Assembly: GCA_015233565.1 (NCBI GenBank)
Contig: JADFXM010000012.1
Span: forward strand, 1-64,000
Direction of reading: 5' to 3'
Length of the DNA: 64,000 bases
Origin: Candidatus Rifleibacteriota bacterium
Lineage (GTDB): Bacteria > Muiribacteriota > Ozemobacteria > Ozemobacterales > Ozemobacteraceae
Below, piece by piece: positions 18,166 to 28,091 of this stretch; within the stretch, counting starts at the first letter, position 1; every line of letters starts with the position of its first letter. Both the position numbers and the translations under genes were made by a program. The notes under the pieces were generated by a model. That model was given only the letters and a program-made list of their open reading frames with translations. It searched no databases and was not told the origin of the DNA.

Positions 18166-19787
18166 AATACAACATTTACTGTACTAGTAAATCCTCCATA
18201 AATCATACTAACGAGACTTTCGAAAAAGACCCCGATTTTCATATTTTAAGATACCCATTCAAAATTTCGCCCCGCTTTTTCGCATCAGCAGCGAGCAACT
18301 TTGTACCGAATAAAATGTTCCGAGATTATTCGACAGCTTCTAACGAGACTTTCGAAAAACACCCTGATTTTCATATTTTAAGATACCCATTCAAAATTTC
18401 GCCCCGTTTTTTCGCATCAGCAGCGAGCAACTTTGTGCCGAATAAAATGTACCGGGATTTTCCGACAGCTTCTAACGAGGCTTTCGAAAAATCCCCTAAC
18501 ATTTGCTTTTCTGTATACCTACCCAATTTTTTGTCCCGCTTTTTCGCATCACCAGTGAGCCTATTTGTACCGAATAAAATATACCGAAATTTTCCGACAA
18601 CTTCTAACCGGTCGAACGGCAAAAAAGTTTCTTTCCGACTGATTTCTTCAGCATTACTTTTTCTTCTGGCATTTTGTACCATATGCGCGGCTGAACAATT
18701 CGATTGGCCAATGAAAGGGCCATTTTTGATCGGAGCCAATTTCAGTGATTTTCAGAACTATGCGGACATTCCATATTGGCACGGAGGAATTGATATTCGA
18801 GCACCCTACGGTACAGAAGTATTTTCTCCCGTTTCCGGAATAGTTCGGATTTCAACTTATAGAATAGATGCTTCTAATTCTCCCAGAAAATTTGAGTATC
18901 TAAGGAGCGAGTTTCCATCAACCTCTCACGATAGGATTATTCGTGGTTTGGATTCAGATTCTCAGCGCTATGTCGAAGTTTCGGTTGTAGATAAAAATGG
19001 AAACAATTGGATGTTCAGACATATCGATGCGAAATCGATTCCAAGTAAGCTGTTTTCATTGCCAGGTACCACACAAAACATTAATTCGGGAGAATTTATC
19101 GGAAGAATAATCAGGTGGACGGAATCGGTTTACCCGAGCGCCGAAACCTATAATCATCTTCATCTCGAGATTCTCGATCCAGAAGGAAATTATCTGAACC
19201 CGGCAATATTTATGAAACCGCTACTGGACACTGAACCTCCGGTAATCAAAGGCCTTTGGATTGTGAAAAACCAGTCTGAAGAAGTTCTGGGAGGGGTATC
19301 CCCTCAAATTCCCATTGTCTCCGGAAAAATTGATATTGTTGCACAAATTGAGGACACAAATAATTCCGGAACATACACCCTAAGCCCATATTCCATCAAA
19401 ATGGGACTATGGGTTTTCAAAAACCAAACCTGGAAAGAGATTTCACCAATTCAATATGTTGTTAAATTCGATAAACTCCCCATAAAGGGAGACCGCACTC
19501 AAATGGTGGAGTCCTTGTACAAGAAGAGAATCAAATTCCCAGACGGGATGGAATTGAAATCCGAGGGGAACTCCAAACTTCGAACGTTTTTATATACCCT
19601 GACCAGCGGAGACCCAACTAGGGGCTATAAACAGGAAAATTGTCTTGACCTGAAGAACTTTTCCGAGGACTATTACTCCCTAAACGTGGAAGCCTCAGAC
19701 CTGGCCGGTAATACGACGACAAAGCACCTCACCTTTAAAGTACAAGCACCCACAAATTCAGATGAAGGAAACAAAAATTTCCAATAA
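18162..19787 (+). CDS. M23 (LytM-type) metallopeptidase with repeat-derived N-terminal extension
   Basis: The C-terminal part has a LytM/M23 fold: WHGGIDIRAPYGTEVFSPVSG gives the first zinc His (about 207) and Asp, and HLHLEILDPEG the H-x-H (about 332). A signal-peptide-like stretch (FRLISSALLFLLAFCTICAAEQ) lies only at residues 158-179. ATG 18162 overlaps the upstream stop as ATGA, the normal start for this cluster. Residues 17-148 are three in-frame 44-residue units made from the R2 element. There is no ATG between the third unit and the signal peptide. Either the protein carries a long extension before an internal signal peptide, or translation starts at a non-ATG codon near 18620. The peptidase is expected to act on peptidoglycan or a periplasmic partner. 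Confidence 0.8.
   Translation: MKYNIYCTSKSSINHTNETFEKDPDFHILRYPFKISPRFFASAASNFVPNKMFRDYSTASNETFEKHPDFHILRYPFKISPRFFASAASNFVPNKMYRDFPTASNEAFEKSPNICFSVYLPNFLSRFFASPVSLFVPNKIYRNFPTTSNRSNGKKVSFRLISSALLFLLAFCTICAAEQFDWPMKGPFLIGANFSDFQNYADIPYWHGGIDIRAPYGTEVFSPVSGIVRISTYRIDASNSPRKFEYLRSEFPSTSHDRIIRGLDSDSQRYVEVSVVDKNGNNWMFRHIDAKSIPSKLFSLPGTTQNINSGEFIGRIIRWTESVYPSAETYNHLHLEILDPEGNYLNPAIFMKPLLDTEPPVIKGLWIVKNQSEEVLGGVSPQIPIVSGKIDIVAQIEDTNNSGTYTLSPYSIKMGLWVFKNQTWKEISPIQYVVKFDKLPIKGDRTQMVESLYKKRIKFPDGMELKSEGNSKLRTFLYTLTSGDPTRGYKQENCLDLKNFSEDYYSLNVEASDLAGNTTTKHLTFKVQAPTNSDEGNKNFQ
18210..18605 (+). repeat. Three tandem 132-bp units of the R2 element, in frame with the M23 gene
   Basis: Units lie at 18210-18341, 18342-18473 and 18474-18605. 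Each is one R2 element (about 120 bp) plus a short spacer (CTTCTAACGAG). Units 1 and 2 are nearly identical; unit 3 has diverged. 132 is a multiple of three and all three copies are free of stops in the frame of the peptidase gene. The first two encode FVPNKMFRD and FVPNKMYRD; the third has ATA in place of that ATG. Confidence 0.9.
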
Positions 19788-20789
19788 TTCAGAAATCCAG
19801 AGGATTCGAAAGTAAACGAGAAATCAGATAAGCTGGATGAAATGATTAATAATTTGTTGAGTACGTCTCACCAACTGTCACTTCGAAACCGTGGCAACTT
19901 GAAACACAAAATGCTTTGAAATGTTCTTTCCAAGAGGGGCAATCCCTAACTCCAAGAAGATTTCCTAGGCTAAAATTCCACACCTGGCAATGAGATCAAG
20001 CTTCTGAAAAAATATGTAGGATGTCCACAGAATTCACACATCATTCCCATTCCTTTCCCGAGAATTTCTTCTTTTTTTCTCGAATTATGGCATCTCTCAT
20101 CCATCCAATTCGAGACTCAATAATACCAATCCAAAAAAATACGTGCACTTCCCCAAGGACTTTGATTTGACCAAAATGAAAAGGGATCGCTTTATTCTCC
20201 AAGAAAAAACGAAATTTTCGGGAAAATAAGGATCCCTTACTGGATGGTTGAAACATTCGTTTCTGTCAGAAAAATCTGATTTTACGCAGATCTGAAGCGA
20301 GAAACAAGGCGTATGAACGAACTAATTGGAATTGATCTAAGATCCCGTTGCTGGAGCAATTTTGGAGAGTTGCTGAGATAGGTGGCTTCCCAGTCATGTT
20401 TCGATGTGTGGTGGGAATATCGTTTTTTCCATCAGGTTCTTTCAAGAAAAAATGCACAATAATTTTCCAACATTTACAAAACTTTTTCTATCTCCGAAAG
20501 TATTATTTAAATAGATATTTTAAAAAAAGGTAAAATTTGTTAGAAATGAAGATTGAACATGGTATATTAATTACTTGACGGCAAAATATCGAGTATGGAG
20601 GAACTTCTTTGCTTGTTGTCCGGGAAATATTGGAAACTTGCGGTGTGTTAATAGCAAAATGGTATTTTTGAGAAGTTCTTAATTCTGCCCTGTATTTCAT
20701 GGCTTACAATAGCGCATAAGATAGGCTTATCAATTAAAAAAAATATTCTAATTTGTTTTTCTTTTTCCAAATTCCAACTGGAGGAAAAT
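19788..20789. other. 1-kb intergenic region
   Basis: This stretch separates the M23 peptidase from an AT-rich gene. It contains the R1 copy at 20123-20340. The rest shows no convincing gene or RNA on either strand. The promoter of the 20790 gene should lie in its last 200 bp. A GGAGG sits just before ATG 20790. Confidence 0.55.
20123..20340 (+). repeat. R1 miniature repeat, copy B
   Basis: A full-length but diverged copy. The left end AATACCAATCC is intact, while the right end (AATTGGAATTGATCTAA) has lost part of the terminal inverted repeat. It matches 30224-30445 across its length. Confidence 0.75.
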
Positions 20790-22919
20790 ATGTATTTCAA
20801 AAATACCTTCTTACTGCAATTATTTATAGTATCGGTTCTTTTAATATTCCCCAAATATCTATTATTGGCAGATACTAATAAGAGCGATTTTTACGGATGT
20901 TTACAGGAATTTAAGAAGACACAACCTTCAACCTTACCCGAAGAACAACAGATGAGCCAAAAAAATGTTTTACTTAATTCTGCTGGAAATTTAATTAATG
21001 GGGATCCGAAAAAACTGGAAGATTTTTTGGATACCCTTTGTTCTGACACAAAATTTTATAATTATATCAATAATGGGAATAAGTATGGGGATGTTCTTAT
21101 TGATCAAACCTTGGAAAAATATTATTCAAGTGGCGGCAATCTGGATTTTCCTTCTGTAAACAACATATTACTAAGCTACGGTTTTGTTAATGGAAGAATT
21201 ACTCATTATGCACGCGGAAAACTATTAGCATACCATATATTGTATCAGAAAAATAACAACCCAAATAAAAAAGCCGATGTCACTCTCCAGAAGTTTAATT
21301 ATATGGTGACTTATTTTTGTAACCCAGTTTACCAGCCTGCTGAATCAGAAATGATCGGCCTGGTTTATAAACAGCCCCCATACGATGATTTTATTCTATC
21401 CGGATATGATTTGCTTGAAGAATTGGGGCTCATAAAAAACTTTGATGACTTTAAATCGGTTGCGTTTAATAGAAACATTTCTGATAGTGTTAAGAAAAAA
21501 TTAATGCTTAAGGGCGTTAAATATATCAAAACGACTGATCAATTAAAAGAAATGCTGAACGCATGTGGCGATCCTGATGTAAATGACCGTTTTACGTTCA
21601 GGGACAAGTTAATATTCGAAGTCTTAAAAGGAGACAATGAAAGACCAACACCAATTATCAAAACAATTGAAGAGGCCCAGGATATTGTCAAAATGCCCGG
21701 AATCTCAGACACCGTTAAAAGAAATGTAATAGAATTCGCTGCTAAATATAAATGTAAGGATGTCAAGGAACTCAGAGACAGGCTTCTGCACCCAGAGTCA
21801 GGTACATTCAGTTTTATCTTGGGAAATGATAACAGCCTGAGATTATCTACAGTAACTCGTGATCAGGGTATTATAACCTTTCTTGATGAATCTGGTCAGC
21901 ACATGACATTCTATGAGATTAAACAGTTGCTTTCAAACGAAGCAACGAAACAGGACGTTATTGACAAGCTTGTGTTAAGAGCCATAGATGAATGTACAGA
22001 TATAAATTCCGCAATCAGGCCTGAAATTTTTACTGGCTCCGATTTACGCAGAACAATTACCGATCTCACCAACAGGATTGGTTATGCCTTAACCGGTGAA
22101 AAATCTTTAGATGAATATGCCTCCAACAGGATAAAAGATGCTCTTTTCAAAAGATTAATACAAAGTGTAAATAATGTTGATGATTCACTTAATCTAATTA
22201 ATGCCTGTACAAACCCTCAATTAAAAAAAGAATTGGCACTTGCAGCAGTTGATAAATGTAAAGACATTGATGAGTTAATCAAACTTGCTACAGGAGAGCG
22301 TGATCTTTTCTTCGGCCTTGCGAGTGATCGGGTAGGCGTTGATGAAGACACCATGAATAAGATACTTGAAAGAGGTATTGAGTTATGCTCTAAAGGTGAT
22401 AGATGCCGAGAAAATTTCATCAAATTATGGAACATCGCAACCCCTAAAGGGAAAGCAATATTAACAAAATTAGCTGCTGAAAAGGGAAAGCTGTTTCAGC
22501 AAGATGTTGCCATGATTTTAAAGAAAAATGGAATTAATGAAGATGACATATGGGGAACCGCATTGAAAAATTGTCCAGACAAGCCATCTTCAATGAGGAT
22601 TGATTCCTTTTTCAATAAAACTAGCATGACTGGTGCTGCAATTGGAGCCGCTGCAGCCGGGATATTGTCAGGAGTCCTCGTAGTAGCAGGAGCTCCAATA
22701 TTTGTACCGGTTCTTGCTGTTGCCGGAGGAGCTGTATTAGGCGCATTCATTTCTAATTACTTTTTTAATAATCAGAAAATTGACACATCATTGCTTAATC
22801 CAAATGTTGCGACTCAATCAATCTATGATGGTTTACTTGATCCTACTCCTGCGTCTGGTACTACTTCAGGTCCAGTCAGGGTTATTTCTTCCTTTACAAA
22901 TCCATTCAGGGATCGATGA
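20790..22919 (+). CDS. Large secreted or membrane-anchored helical-repeat protein, unknown
   Basis: A 709-residue protein with a signal peptide or membrane anchor (hydrophobic 8-27). Most of the rest looks alpha-helical. Loosely repeated motifs are visible, such as AAKYKCKDVKELRDRL, RAIDECTDINSAI, AAVDKCKDIDELIKLA and RGIELCSKGDRC. They suggest a solenoid with a conserved Cys-[KST]-D. Near the C terminus is a glycine-zipper membrane stretch (GAAIGAAAAGILSGVLVVAG, then GGAVLGAFISNYFF). Codon use is more AT-rich than that of neighbours, hinting at acquisition. No family is recognised. A surface effector or adhesin-like role is speculation. Confidence 0.75.
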   Translation: MYFKNTFLLQLFIVSVLLIFPKYLLLADTNKSDFYGCLQEFKKTQPSTLPEEQQMSQKNVLLNSAGNLINGDPKKLEDFLDTLCSDTKFYNYINNGNKYGDVLIDQTLEKYYSSGGNLDFPSVNNILLSYGFVNGRITHYARGKLLAYHILYQKNNNPNKKADVTLQKFNYMVTYFCNPVYQPAESEMIGLVYKQPPYDDFILSGYDLLEELGLIKNFDDFKSVAFNRNISDSVKKKLMLKGVKYIKTTDQLKEMLNACGDPDVNDRFTFRDKLIFEVLKGDNERPTPIIKTIEEAQDIVKMPGISDTVKRNVIEFAAKYKCKDVKELRDRLLHPESGTFSFILGNDNSLRLSTVTRDQGIITFLDESGQHMTFYEIKQLLSNEATKQDVIDKLVLRAIDECTDINSAIRPEIFTGSDLRRTITDLTNRIGYALTGEKSLDEYASNRIKDALFKRLIQSVNNVDDSLNLINACTNPQLKKELALAAVDKCKDIDELIKLATGERDLFFGLASDRVGVDEDTMNKILERGIELCSKGDRCRENFIKLWNIATPKGKAILTKLAAEKGKLFQQDVAMILKKNGINEDDIWGTALKNCPDKPSSMRIDSFFNKTSMTGAAIGAAAAGILSGVLVVAGAPIFVPVLAVAGGAVLGAFISNYFFNNQKIDTSLLNPNVATQSIYDGLLDPTPASGTTSGPVRVISSFTNPFRDR

Positions 22920-22956
22920 TGAGCGCTGACATGCCAGATGTTTGATCAAATCGACG

Positions 22957-23187
22957 ATCTAAGCCGAAGTTCCGGACGAAAAATCTATTAAAATCCTTAT
23001 CTGTAAACGAATTTAAGGCATTTTTCAGACGGTTTTTACTGGACAGTAGGAAAACCCTTGAAACCATCTTCAAATGCTATTTTCAGGCGTCAAATTTACA
23101 TGGACAGAAAAAGCAGGCAAAAAAAGCTTCTTTTTGGCTTCAGGTCATAACAAGAGGGCTTTTTCACTCGGGAACTTCGGTCTAAGT
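22957..23187. repeat. R5 candidate miniature element (single copy in window)
   Basis: About 231 bp bounded by inverted repeats: CTAAG-CCGAAGTTCCGG on the left and CGGGAACTTCGG-TCTAAG on the right. No second copy was found in the window, so it could equally be a large secondary structure. Confidence 0.4.
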
Positions 23188-23425
23188 ATTATTACAACAA
23201 ATTGAGTTCTGCCATTCGGAAAAAGGCACCCTTACCCACTTTTTGGAAGTGAAGCTTTCCAGCGATATGATCAGCAGAAATTAAAGAATAAGCGCACTTG
23301 GCTCTGGGTGTTTAATTCAGGAGTAAGCGCGAATTAAACCTGTTCTTTACAATGATTAAGATTTGGAATCTACACCAAGATGCTTATTTTGCAGCGCTTC
23401 GATGAACTGTTTAACAATATTCAGA

Positions 23426-23443
23426 ACGACTACGGGTAGTCGT
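23426..23443 (-). terminator. Hairpin downstream of the kinase gene
   Basis: ACGACTAC-GG-GTAGTCGT is a perfect 8-bp stem, 15 bp past the kinase stop on the minus strand. No clear U-tract follows on that strand, so termination is only a possibility. Confidence 0.4.
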
Positions 23444-23458
23444 GGAATTATTATAACA

Positions 23459-26077
23459 TTACTCACTATCCAGCACTTCCCGGACCCTGCCGTTCAATTT
23501 CTCCGGAAGGAAGGGTTTTTGTAGGAAATTGCATCCATCTGCAATCACCCCATGTGAGGTTATGGTGTCGGCCGGGTAGCCTGATATGAACAAACTTTTT
23601 ATACGCGGAAACAAGGAACGAATGTTTTTTTCCAAGTTCCAGCCGTTCATTTCCGGCATTATAACGTCGGTCAAAAGGAGGTGAATTTCGCCGGCGTGTT
23701 TGGTGACAAGCCGGATGGCTTCGGTCGGAGTACCTGCCGGTATTACTGTGTATCCCTGTCTTTCAAGGGTCAGGGTAATCAATTCGAGTAGGGAAGGTTC
23801 GTCCTCAACAACCAGAATGGTTTCGTTAGACCACAAGGACATTTGTTGTTTGACTTCAGTGTCCATTTTTCTTGATCTGTCCAAATGCCGAGGGAGATAA
23901 ATAGAAAAGATCGTTCCCTGCCCCGGCTTGCTGCGAACATCGATAAATCCATTGTTCTGCTTAACAGCACCATAGACCGTGGCCAATCCGAGCCCAGTGC
24001 CTTTTCCAAGCACTTTGGTCGTAAAGAACGGTTCGAAGATATGGCTCAGCGTTTCTTCATCCATGCCGTGACCATTGTCACTCACAGTGAGTCGAACATA
24101 TTCGCCTGGTGTGGAATCCGTGTGAGATGCGCAAGCAACTTCGTCAAAGGTTTCGTTCCCCGTTTCTATCACTATTTTACCAACTCCAGGAATCGCATCT
24201 CGTGAATTGACACACAGATTTGCAAGAATCTGATCGATTTGGGAAGGGTCCACCTTGACTGACCACAGATTGGCCTCCAGTAGCCAGTTGAGGGCTATAT
24301 TCTCTCCGATGAGGCGTTGCAAAATCTTGAGCATCCCGGTCACAGTCCTGTTCAGATCAATTACTTCCGGAATGATACTTTGTTTGCGAGCAAAGGCCAA
24401 AAGTTGTCTGGTAAGATCAGCAGAGCGTTGGGCCGCGTCGTTAATTTCCGAAAGGCTTTTCTGGAGCCTCTGAGGCTGATCCATATTTTTCAGGGCAATA
24501 TCCACATACCCGAGAATCACCCCGAGCATGTTGTTAAAATCGTGCGCTACACCACCTGCCAAACGTCCTATCGATTCCATCTTCTGGGCATGATTCAATT
24601 GAACCAGCAATTTTTCTTTTTCTTCAACCGCCCGTTTTTGTTCGGTGATGTCAAGGCAGATTCCGGCCATTCTGAGCGGTTGCCCTGATGGGTCATAGGT
24701 TGTATTTCCCAGGGCGCTGATCCAGTGAACCTCACCGTTGGGATAAATGATACGATACTCATTATGGAGAGTGGTTTTGTCTTTCACAGCCTGATTAATT
24801 TTTCGAGAAGCTGTTTCCAGGTCGTCGGGGTGCAAAACCTTATTCCAGGTTTCGAAATTTGCCATGTCCTTATCAGGGTCCAGTCCAAATAGGAGAAATA
24901 ATTCCCTTGACCAATCCAGGTGCTCCTTGGTCATATCCCAATCCCATACACCTGCATTAGCCGATCGTTGTGCCAGTTCCAAGCGTTCTTTGGTTCGACT
25001 CAAGGCCTCCTCTGCTCGCTTGCGGTCAGTGATATCGCGGCCCACAACAACTGACCCAACAATTAAGCCATCTTTGTCACGAATGGGTGCAAAATTATAA
25101 CTCCCGATCCAAGTCTCCCCAGTTTTTTTGAGGTGTAGGGTATATTCGACATTTGTACCAGTTTCCCCACGAAGGGCACGGGGCACTGCCCACATTTCAA
25201 GCGGTGCCAGTTCTCCGTTGGCCATGAACACATCAAGTATCTCATGATAGTCGACGAGTTTCTTTGCACACTCGTCTTTGTTTTTAAACTTGTGGAAGGT
25301 TGCGAAGGCTTCATTGAACTCAATAAATTGGCCGGTTACATCTGAAATGAATACAGCATCCGTCATGCTGGAAAGAGCCGCCTCCAGTCTAGACCTGCTC
25401 TCCCGCAGCATCTGTTCGTTTTTTTTGCGCTCAGTGATGACGTCAAACACGGCAACAAAATACCCCGGCCCCGGACAATATACGGAAACACTGAACCACA
25501 TCTGTAAGCTCTCAACCAACCTCTCAAAACGTTCGGGCTGGCCGCTTTTGGCTACTCGCCCATAAATTTCCAATAGTTGCAAGTCAGTTTCCCGTATGCG
25601 GGGAATAACCTCGGTTGCTTTCTTCCCGACGACATTCCTTAACCCTGTTAACGACTCGAAGGAATGGTTGACTGAAAGATAAATGAAATCCCATGGTTTA
25701 TCGTTTTCATCAAAGAGCATTTGACAATAAGCAAAACCGTTCAACATATTCTCGAACAGCTCACGGTACAGTTTCTCACTCTTTCGAAGGGACTCCTCGG
25801 CTATTTTACTTTCGCTGATGTCATTCAGAACTTCTACACCAACTCCCTCGTTCCACTGTGCTAGGTTTTTTTTCTGCAACGCCCCGCGGAGCTCTTCATT
25901 TTGCATCTTCAGTTCAATCTGATCCACCCGCAATTCGTGAATGAGTCGTCGCATTTCCTCGGGTGAAAGCATTATCTTTGCTTCAGCCTCTTGCGCCCTG
26001 ATTCGTTGCTCTGCCAACTTACGGTGAGACAAAGTGGGATCTCCAGAAGAATTTAAACTGCTTTTTTCTTCAGTCAT
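23459..26077 (-). CDS. Hybrid PAS sensor histidine kinase with receiver domain
   Basis: This 872-residue cytoplasmic sensor has no TM segments. An N-terminal coiled coil (about 20-70, [20 protein letters not shown]) is followed by three PAS/PAC domains: about 103-218, 228-356 and 365-480. The last is the typical PAS with [13 protein letters not shown] and DITEQKR. HisKA has phospho-acceptor His512 in [12 protein letters not shown]. HATPase_c spans about 608-730 with DNGHGM and [11 protein letters not shown]-terminal receiver at 753-870 has Asp804 in [12 protein letters not shown] and Lys854. All catalytic residues are present. The signal is unknown, and no response-regulator gene is adjacent. 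GC content is higher than that of neighbours. Confidence 0.95.
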   Translation of the reverse strand: MTEEKSSLNSSGDPTLSHRKLAEQRIRAQEAEAKIMLSPEEMRRLIHELRVDQIELKMQNEELRGALQKKNLAQWNEGVGVEVLNDISESKIAEESLRKSEKLYRELFENMLNGFAYCQMLFDENDKPWDFIYLSVNHSFESLTGLRNVVGKKATEVIPRIRETDLQLLEIYGRVAKSGQPERFERLVESLQMWFSVSVYCPGPGYFVAVFDVITERKKNEQMLRESRSRLEAALSSMTDAVFISDVTGQFIEFNEAFATFHKFKNKDECAKKLVDYHEILDVFMANGELAPLEMWAVPRALRGETGTNVEYTLHLKKTGETWIGSYNFAPIRDKDGLIVGSVVVGRDITDRKRAEEALSRTKERLELAQRSANAGVWDWDMTKEHLDWSRELFLLFGLDPDKDMANFETWNKVLHPDDLETASRKINQAVKDKTTLHNEYRIIYPNGEVHWISALGNTTYDPSGQPLRMAGICLDITEQKRAVEEKEKLLVQLNHAQKMESIGRLAGGVAHDFNNMLGVILGYVDIALKNMDQPQRLQKSLSEINDAAQRSADLTRQLLAFARKQSIIPEVIDLNRTVTGMLKILQRLIGENIALNWLLEANLWSVKVDPSQIDQILANLCVNSRDAIPGVGKIVIETGNETFDEVACASHTDSTPGEYVRLTVSDNGHGMDEETLSHIFEPFFTTKVLGKGTGLGLATVYGAVKQNNGFIDVRSKPGQGTIFSIYLPRHLDRSRKMDTEVKQQMSLWSNETILVVEDEPSLLELITLTLERQGYTVIPAGTPTEAIRLVTKHAGEIHLLLTDVIMPEMNGWNLEKNIRSLFPRIKSLFISGYPADTITSHGVIADGCNFLQKPFLPEKLNGRVREVLDSE

Positions 26078-26354
26078 TGCAAATCTTCTCAGGAATATCA
26101 GCAGCCATTCGCATAAACGGGGGCTTGGGTAACCTTAATAGAGAAAGAACACTTGTGCTGCTGAAGTCGGAACCGATTCTTTCTTTGAATGAGGTATCAA
26201 AAGGTGTGTTGTGAAAAACCATGCTATTCGTCCTTTAGTTTGCCTATTTTACTGGATCCTCTCGATGGGGCCACTTATCGGAATGAATCGATCTTCAAAT
26301 GCTTCGTTCTCTTCCTGATGTCAGAAAATGAGTCTTCGGGTCCTTACAAAAGAT

Positions 26355-27212
26355 TCAATTTTTCAAATTTCCGATGATTGTTCTTAGGTCCTCAAAGATT
26401 GACTGAGGGAGCAATTCAGAAGTATTAAATTCAATGCAAGCATGTATCAACGGGTCATTGGAGGATTTTGGACGAAATAAACTTCCTTCGACTTTTGAAG
26501 AAAAAACGTTAATGCTAAGAGTGCATCCGGGAAGAGTTTTTTCTGCGGTGGAAATTAACAATCCAAATAAACTTGCCAAACCATTCTTTTGTCGGAGGCT
26601 CTCAGTTTTTTTGGAGAAAACATTTTTTATTATCTTTTCTGGGTGCCAAATAGTGATGGAAATTAATTCTCCGGAAGAAAGTCCTTTCTTGTCACTCTCA
26701 AAAGCTCTGTTAGTTGGGTTGAGACAACGTCTCTGAATGAGGGCTTTCACATTTTCAATGTTTCCCAAAAGCATTTCAGTGTTTCCGAGAAAGGCAAGAG
26801 CATTTTTTCGATCTTTTGCCTTGTAGATCATGACTCCACAAAATTTTTCCTCCACGGGATCACCCAATTTTGTTTTTAAAAATTCGATTATTTTTTGTTC
26901 CGAAAAAGTTCCAAAAAACTCAACTAACCCATGGCCTTCTTTCCCTGGGTAATACATTGTTCCAGTTACTCGAACCCTCAAAACATCCCGGAAATAATCG
27001 AATGAAGCACCAGTGATCATCTCATTAAGTTTCTCTTGAAGGTCTTTGTTTTCCGGAAAAATACTAACTAACCTTGACCCATGAATAGTTTTGGTATCAG
27101 CCACAATTTCAAAATCAATCCAAGGAGGAATTTCCTGCCAATCATTTCCGAAAAGTCGGGCAGAAAGGAACAATACAAAGTAAAACAGGATAAGGAAAAA
27201 ACGGTTTTTCAT
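26355..27212 (-). CDS. Secreted hypothetical protein
   Basis: A 285-residue protein with a clear signal peptide (FFLILFYFVLFLSARLFG, cleaved before NDW) and a GGAG ribosome site. The mature part is mixed alpha/beta. It contains NALAFLGNTEMLLGNIENVK, a pattern seen in secreted bacterial proteins of unknown role that compare modelled values. No enzyme motif is seen. It stands alone, with 277 bp of featureless sequence (26078-26354) before it towards the kinase. Confidence 0.7.
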   Translation of the reverse strand: MKNRFFLILFYFVLFLSARLFGNDWQEIPPWIDFEIVADTKTIHGSRLVSIFPENKDLQEKLNEMITGASFDYFRDVLRVRVTGTMYYPGKEGHGLVEFFGTFSEQKIIEFLKTKLGDPVEEKFCGVMIYKAKDRKNALAFLGNTEMLLGNIENVKALIQRRCLNPTNRAFESDKKGLSSGELISITIWHPEKIIKNVFSKKTESLRQKNGLASLFGLLISTAEKTLPGCTLSINVFSSKVEGSLFRPKSSNDPLIHACIEFNTSELLPQSIFEDLRTIIGNLKN

Positions 27213-27500
27213 TGTTGGTCTCCTATGAAGTAACTTGGAGTTTTAGCAGCGAAGACTCTTTAAAAAACTTAGGTTTTAGGTCAGAATCCCTATTTGATGA
27301 TAAACGATTTTTCCTGAGCTTGCAATCCCACCGATATGGGAAAAATTCGTTCGATTAGCACAATAGGCCATGAGGCCCGGATTGCTTTCTTAACCGACCA
27401 GCCATGGCCGTATTTTAAGGGCCCGTATCAAGCGAAGGTCACGAAGACATTCGATATGAGCAGTAGAAGAATGCTGCTCATCTGGTTGGTTGTCCGAGGG

Positions 27501-27709
27501 TCAGAATTCCTGTTGTCGTAAGCTTCATTTTCTTCGATTGCTCAGCTTCAAAAGCCGATTCCGTAGAGATTAAAAAGTTTTAAGCCCGAATTTTGTTTTG
27601 AGACCAAATAATCCAAAAGTTAAGGAAGGAATCTCATTCTAACGAGTTCACGTTTTCAGGTTTTGGGAAAATGGCCTCAAGACTATATCCTCGGGAATTG
27701 GAATTCTGA
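27501..27709 (+). repeat. R4 miniature element, copy 1 (209 bp)
   Basis: It starts TCAGAATTCC and ends GGAATTCTGA, a perfect 10-bp terminal inverted repeat. An inverted copy of exactly the same length lies at 47812-48020. No target-site duplication is obvious. Two copies 20 kb apart with matching ends support a mobile, non-autonomous element. Confidence 0.8.
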
Positions 27710-27870
27710 GGGTAAAATTTTAAAATCGCTTCTCGCGTGTTTCCGGCATAAAATGAAACAATACCGCGCAAGCAAGAAAAGTTATTAATTGCCGATCCTG
27801 GAGGAGCGAATTATTCAGTTTGAATATCCGCAAAAAAAAAATTCAACCAGTCAAGAGCAGAGCGCGTTCT

Positions 27871-28014
27871 CAGCAACAAAGAGTAAATTCATATTGCCAT
27901 TGGCAATTAACCATTCAATTCAAAAAAAAATGCGCGAAAAATTATTTTTTCCAAATTTTCTGCACTTGCGTTGATACAGGTTTACAAGTCGAGTATTTTT
28001 CCTCTTTTTCGCTG
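27871..28014 (+). repeat. R3 miniature element, copy 3, with near-perfect target duplication
   Basis: A 144-bp copy beginning CAGCAACAAAGAGT and ending CTCTTTTTCGCTG. The flanks are CGCGTTCT and AGCGTTCT (7 of 8), again an 8-bp target duplication. It lies just past the end of the GerW-like gene. Confidence 0.85.
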
Positions 28015-28091
28015 AGCGTTCTTGTCGAAGGAATTTTCACTACCTTTCTTTTGAACTGATTGAATTTTTTTCTTCAGACAAATTCTTTCGG

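Larger units (their letters stand above)
22920..23458. other. 539-bp intergenic region
   Basis: This is a convergent region between the 20790 gene and the histidine kinase. It holds candidate element R5 (22957-23187) and a hairpin at 23426-23443. No gene is supported. Confidence 0.55.
27213..28091. other. 879-bp intergenic region carrying two miniature elements
   Basis: It contains R4 at 27501-27709 and R3 at 27871-28014. Between 27336 and 27500 the plus strand reads open (MGKIRSISTIGHEARIAF..., then VTKTFDMSSRRMLLIWLVV) into the R4 end. This could be a small fragment of a decayed mobile-element gene, but I could not identify it. Confidence 0.5.

Noticed and set aside
18210..18605. CRISPR-like array
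   Set aside because: Three directly adjacent 132-bp units without unique spacers, and no cas genes. They are tandem copies of the R2 element.
27336..27521. Small plus-strand gene between the secreted protein and R4
   Set aside because: It is open and has some protein-like composition, but no ribosome site or recognised family, and it runs into the R4 end. Mentioned only as possible debris.
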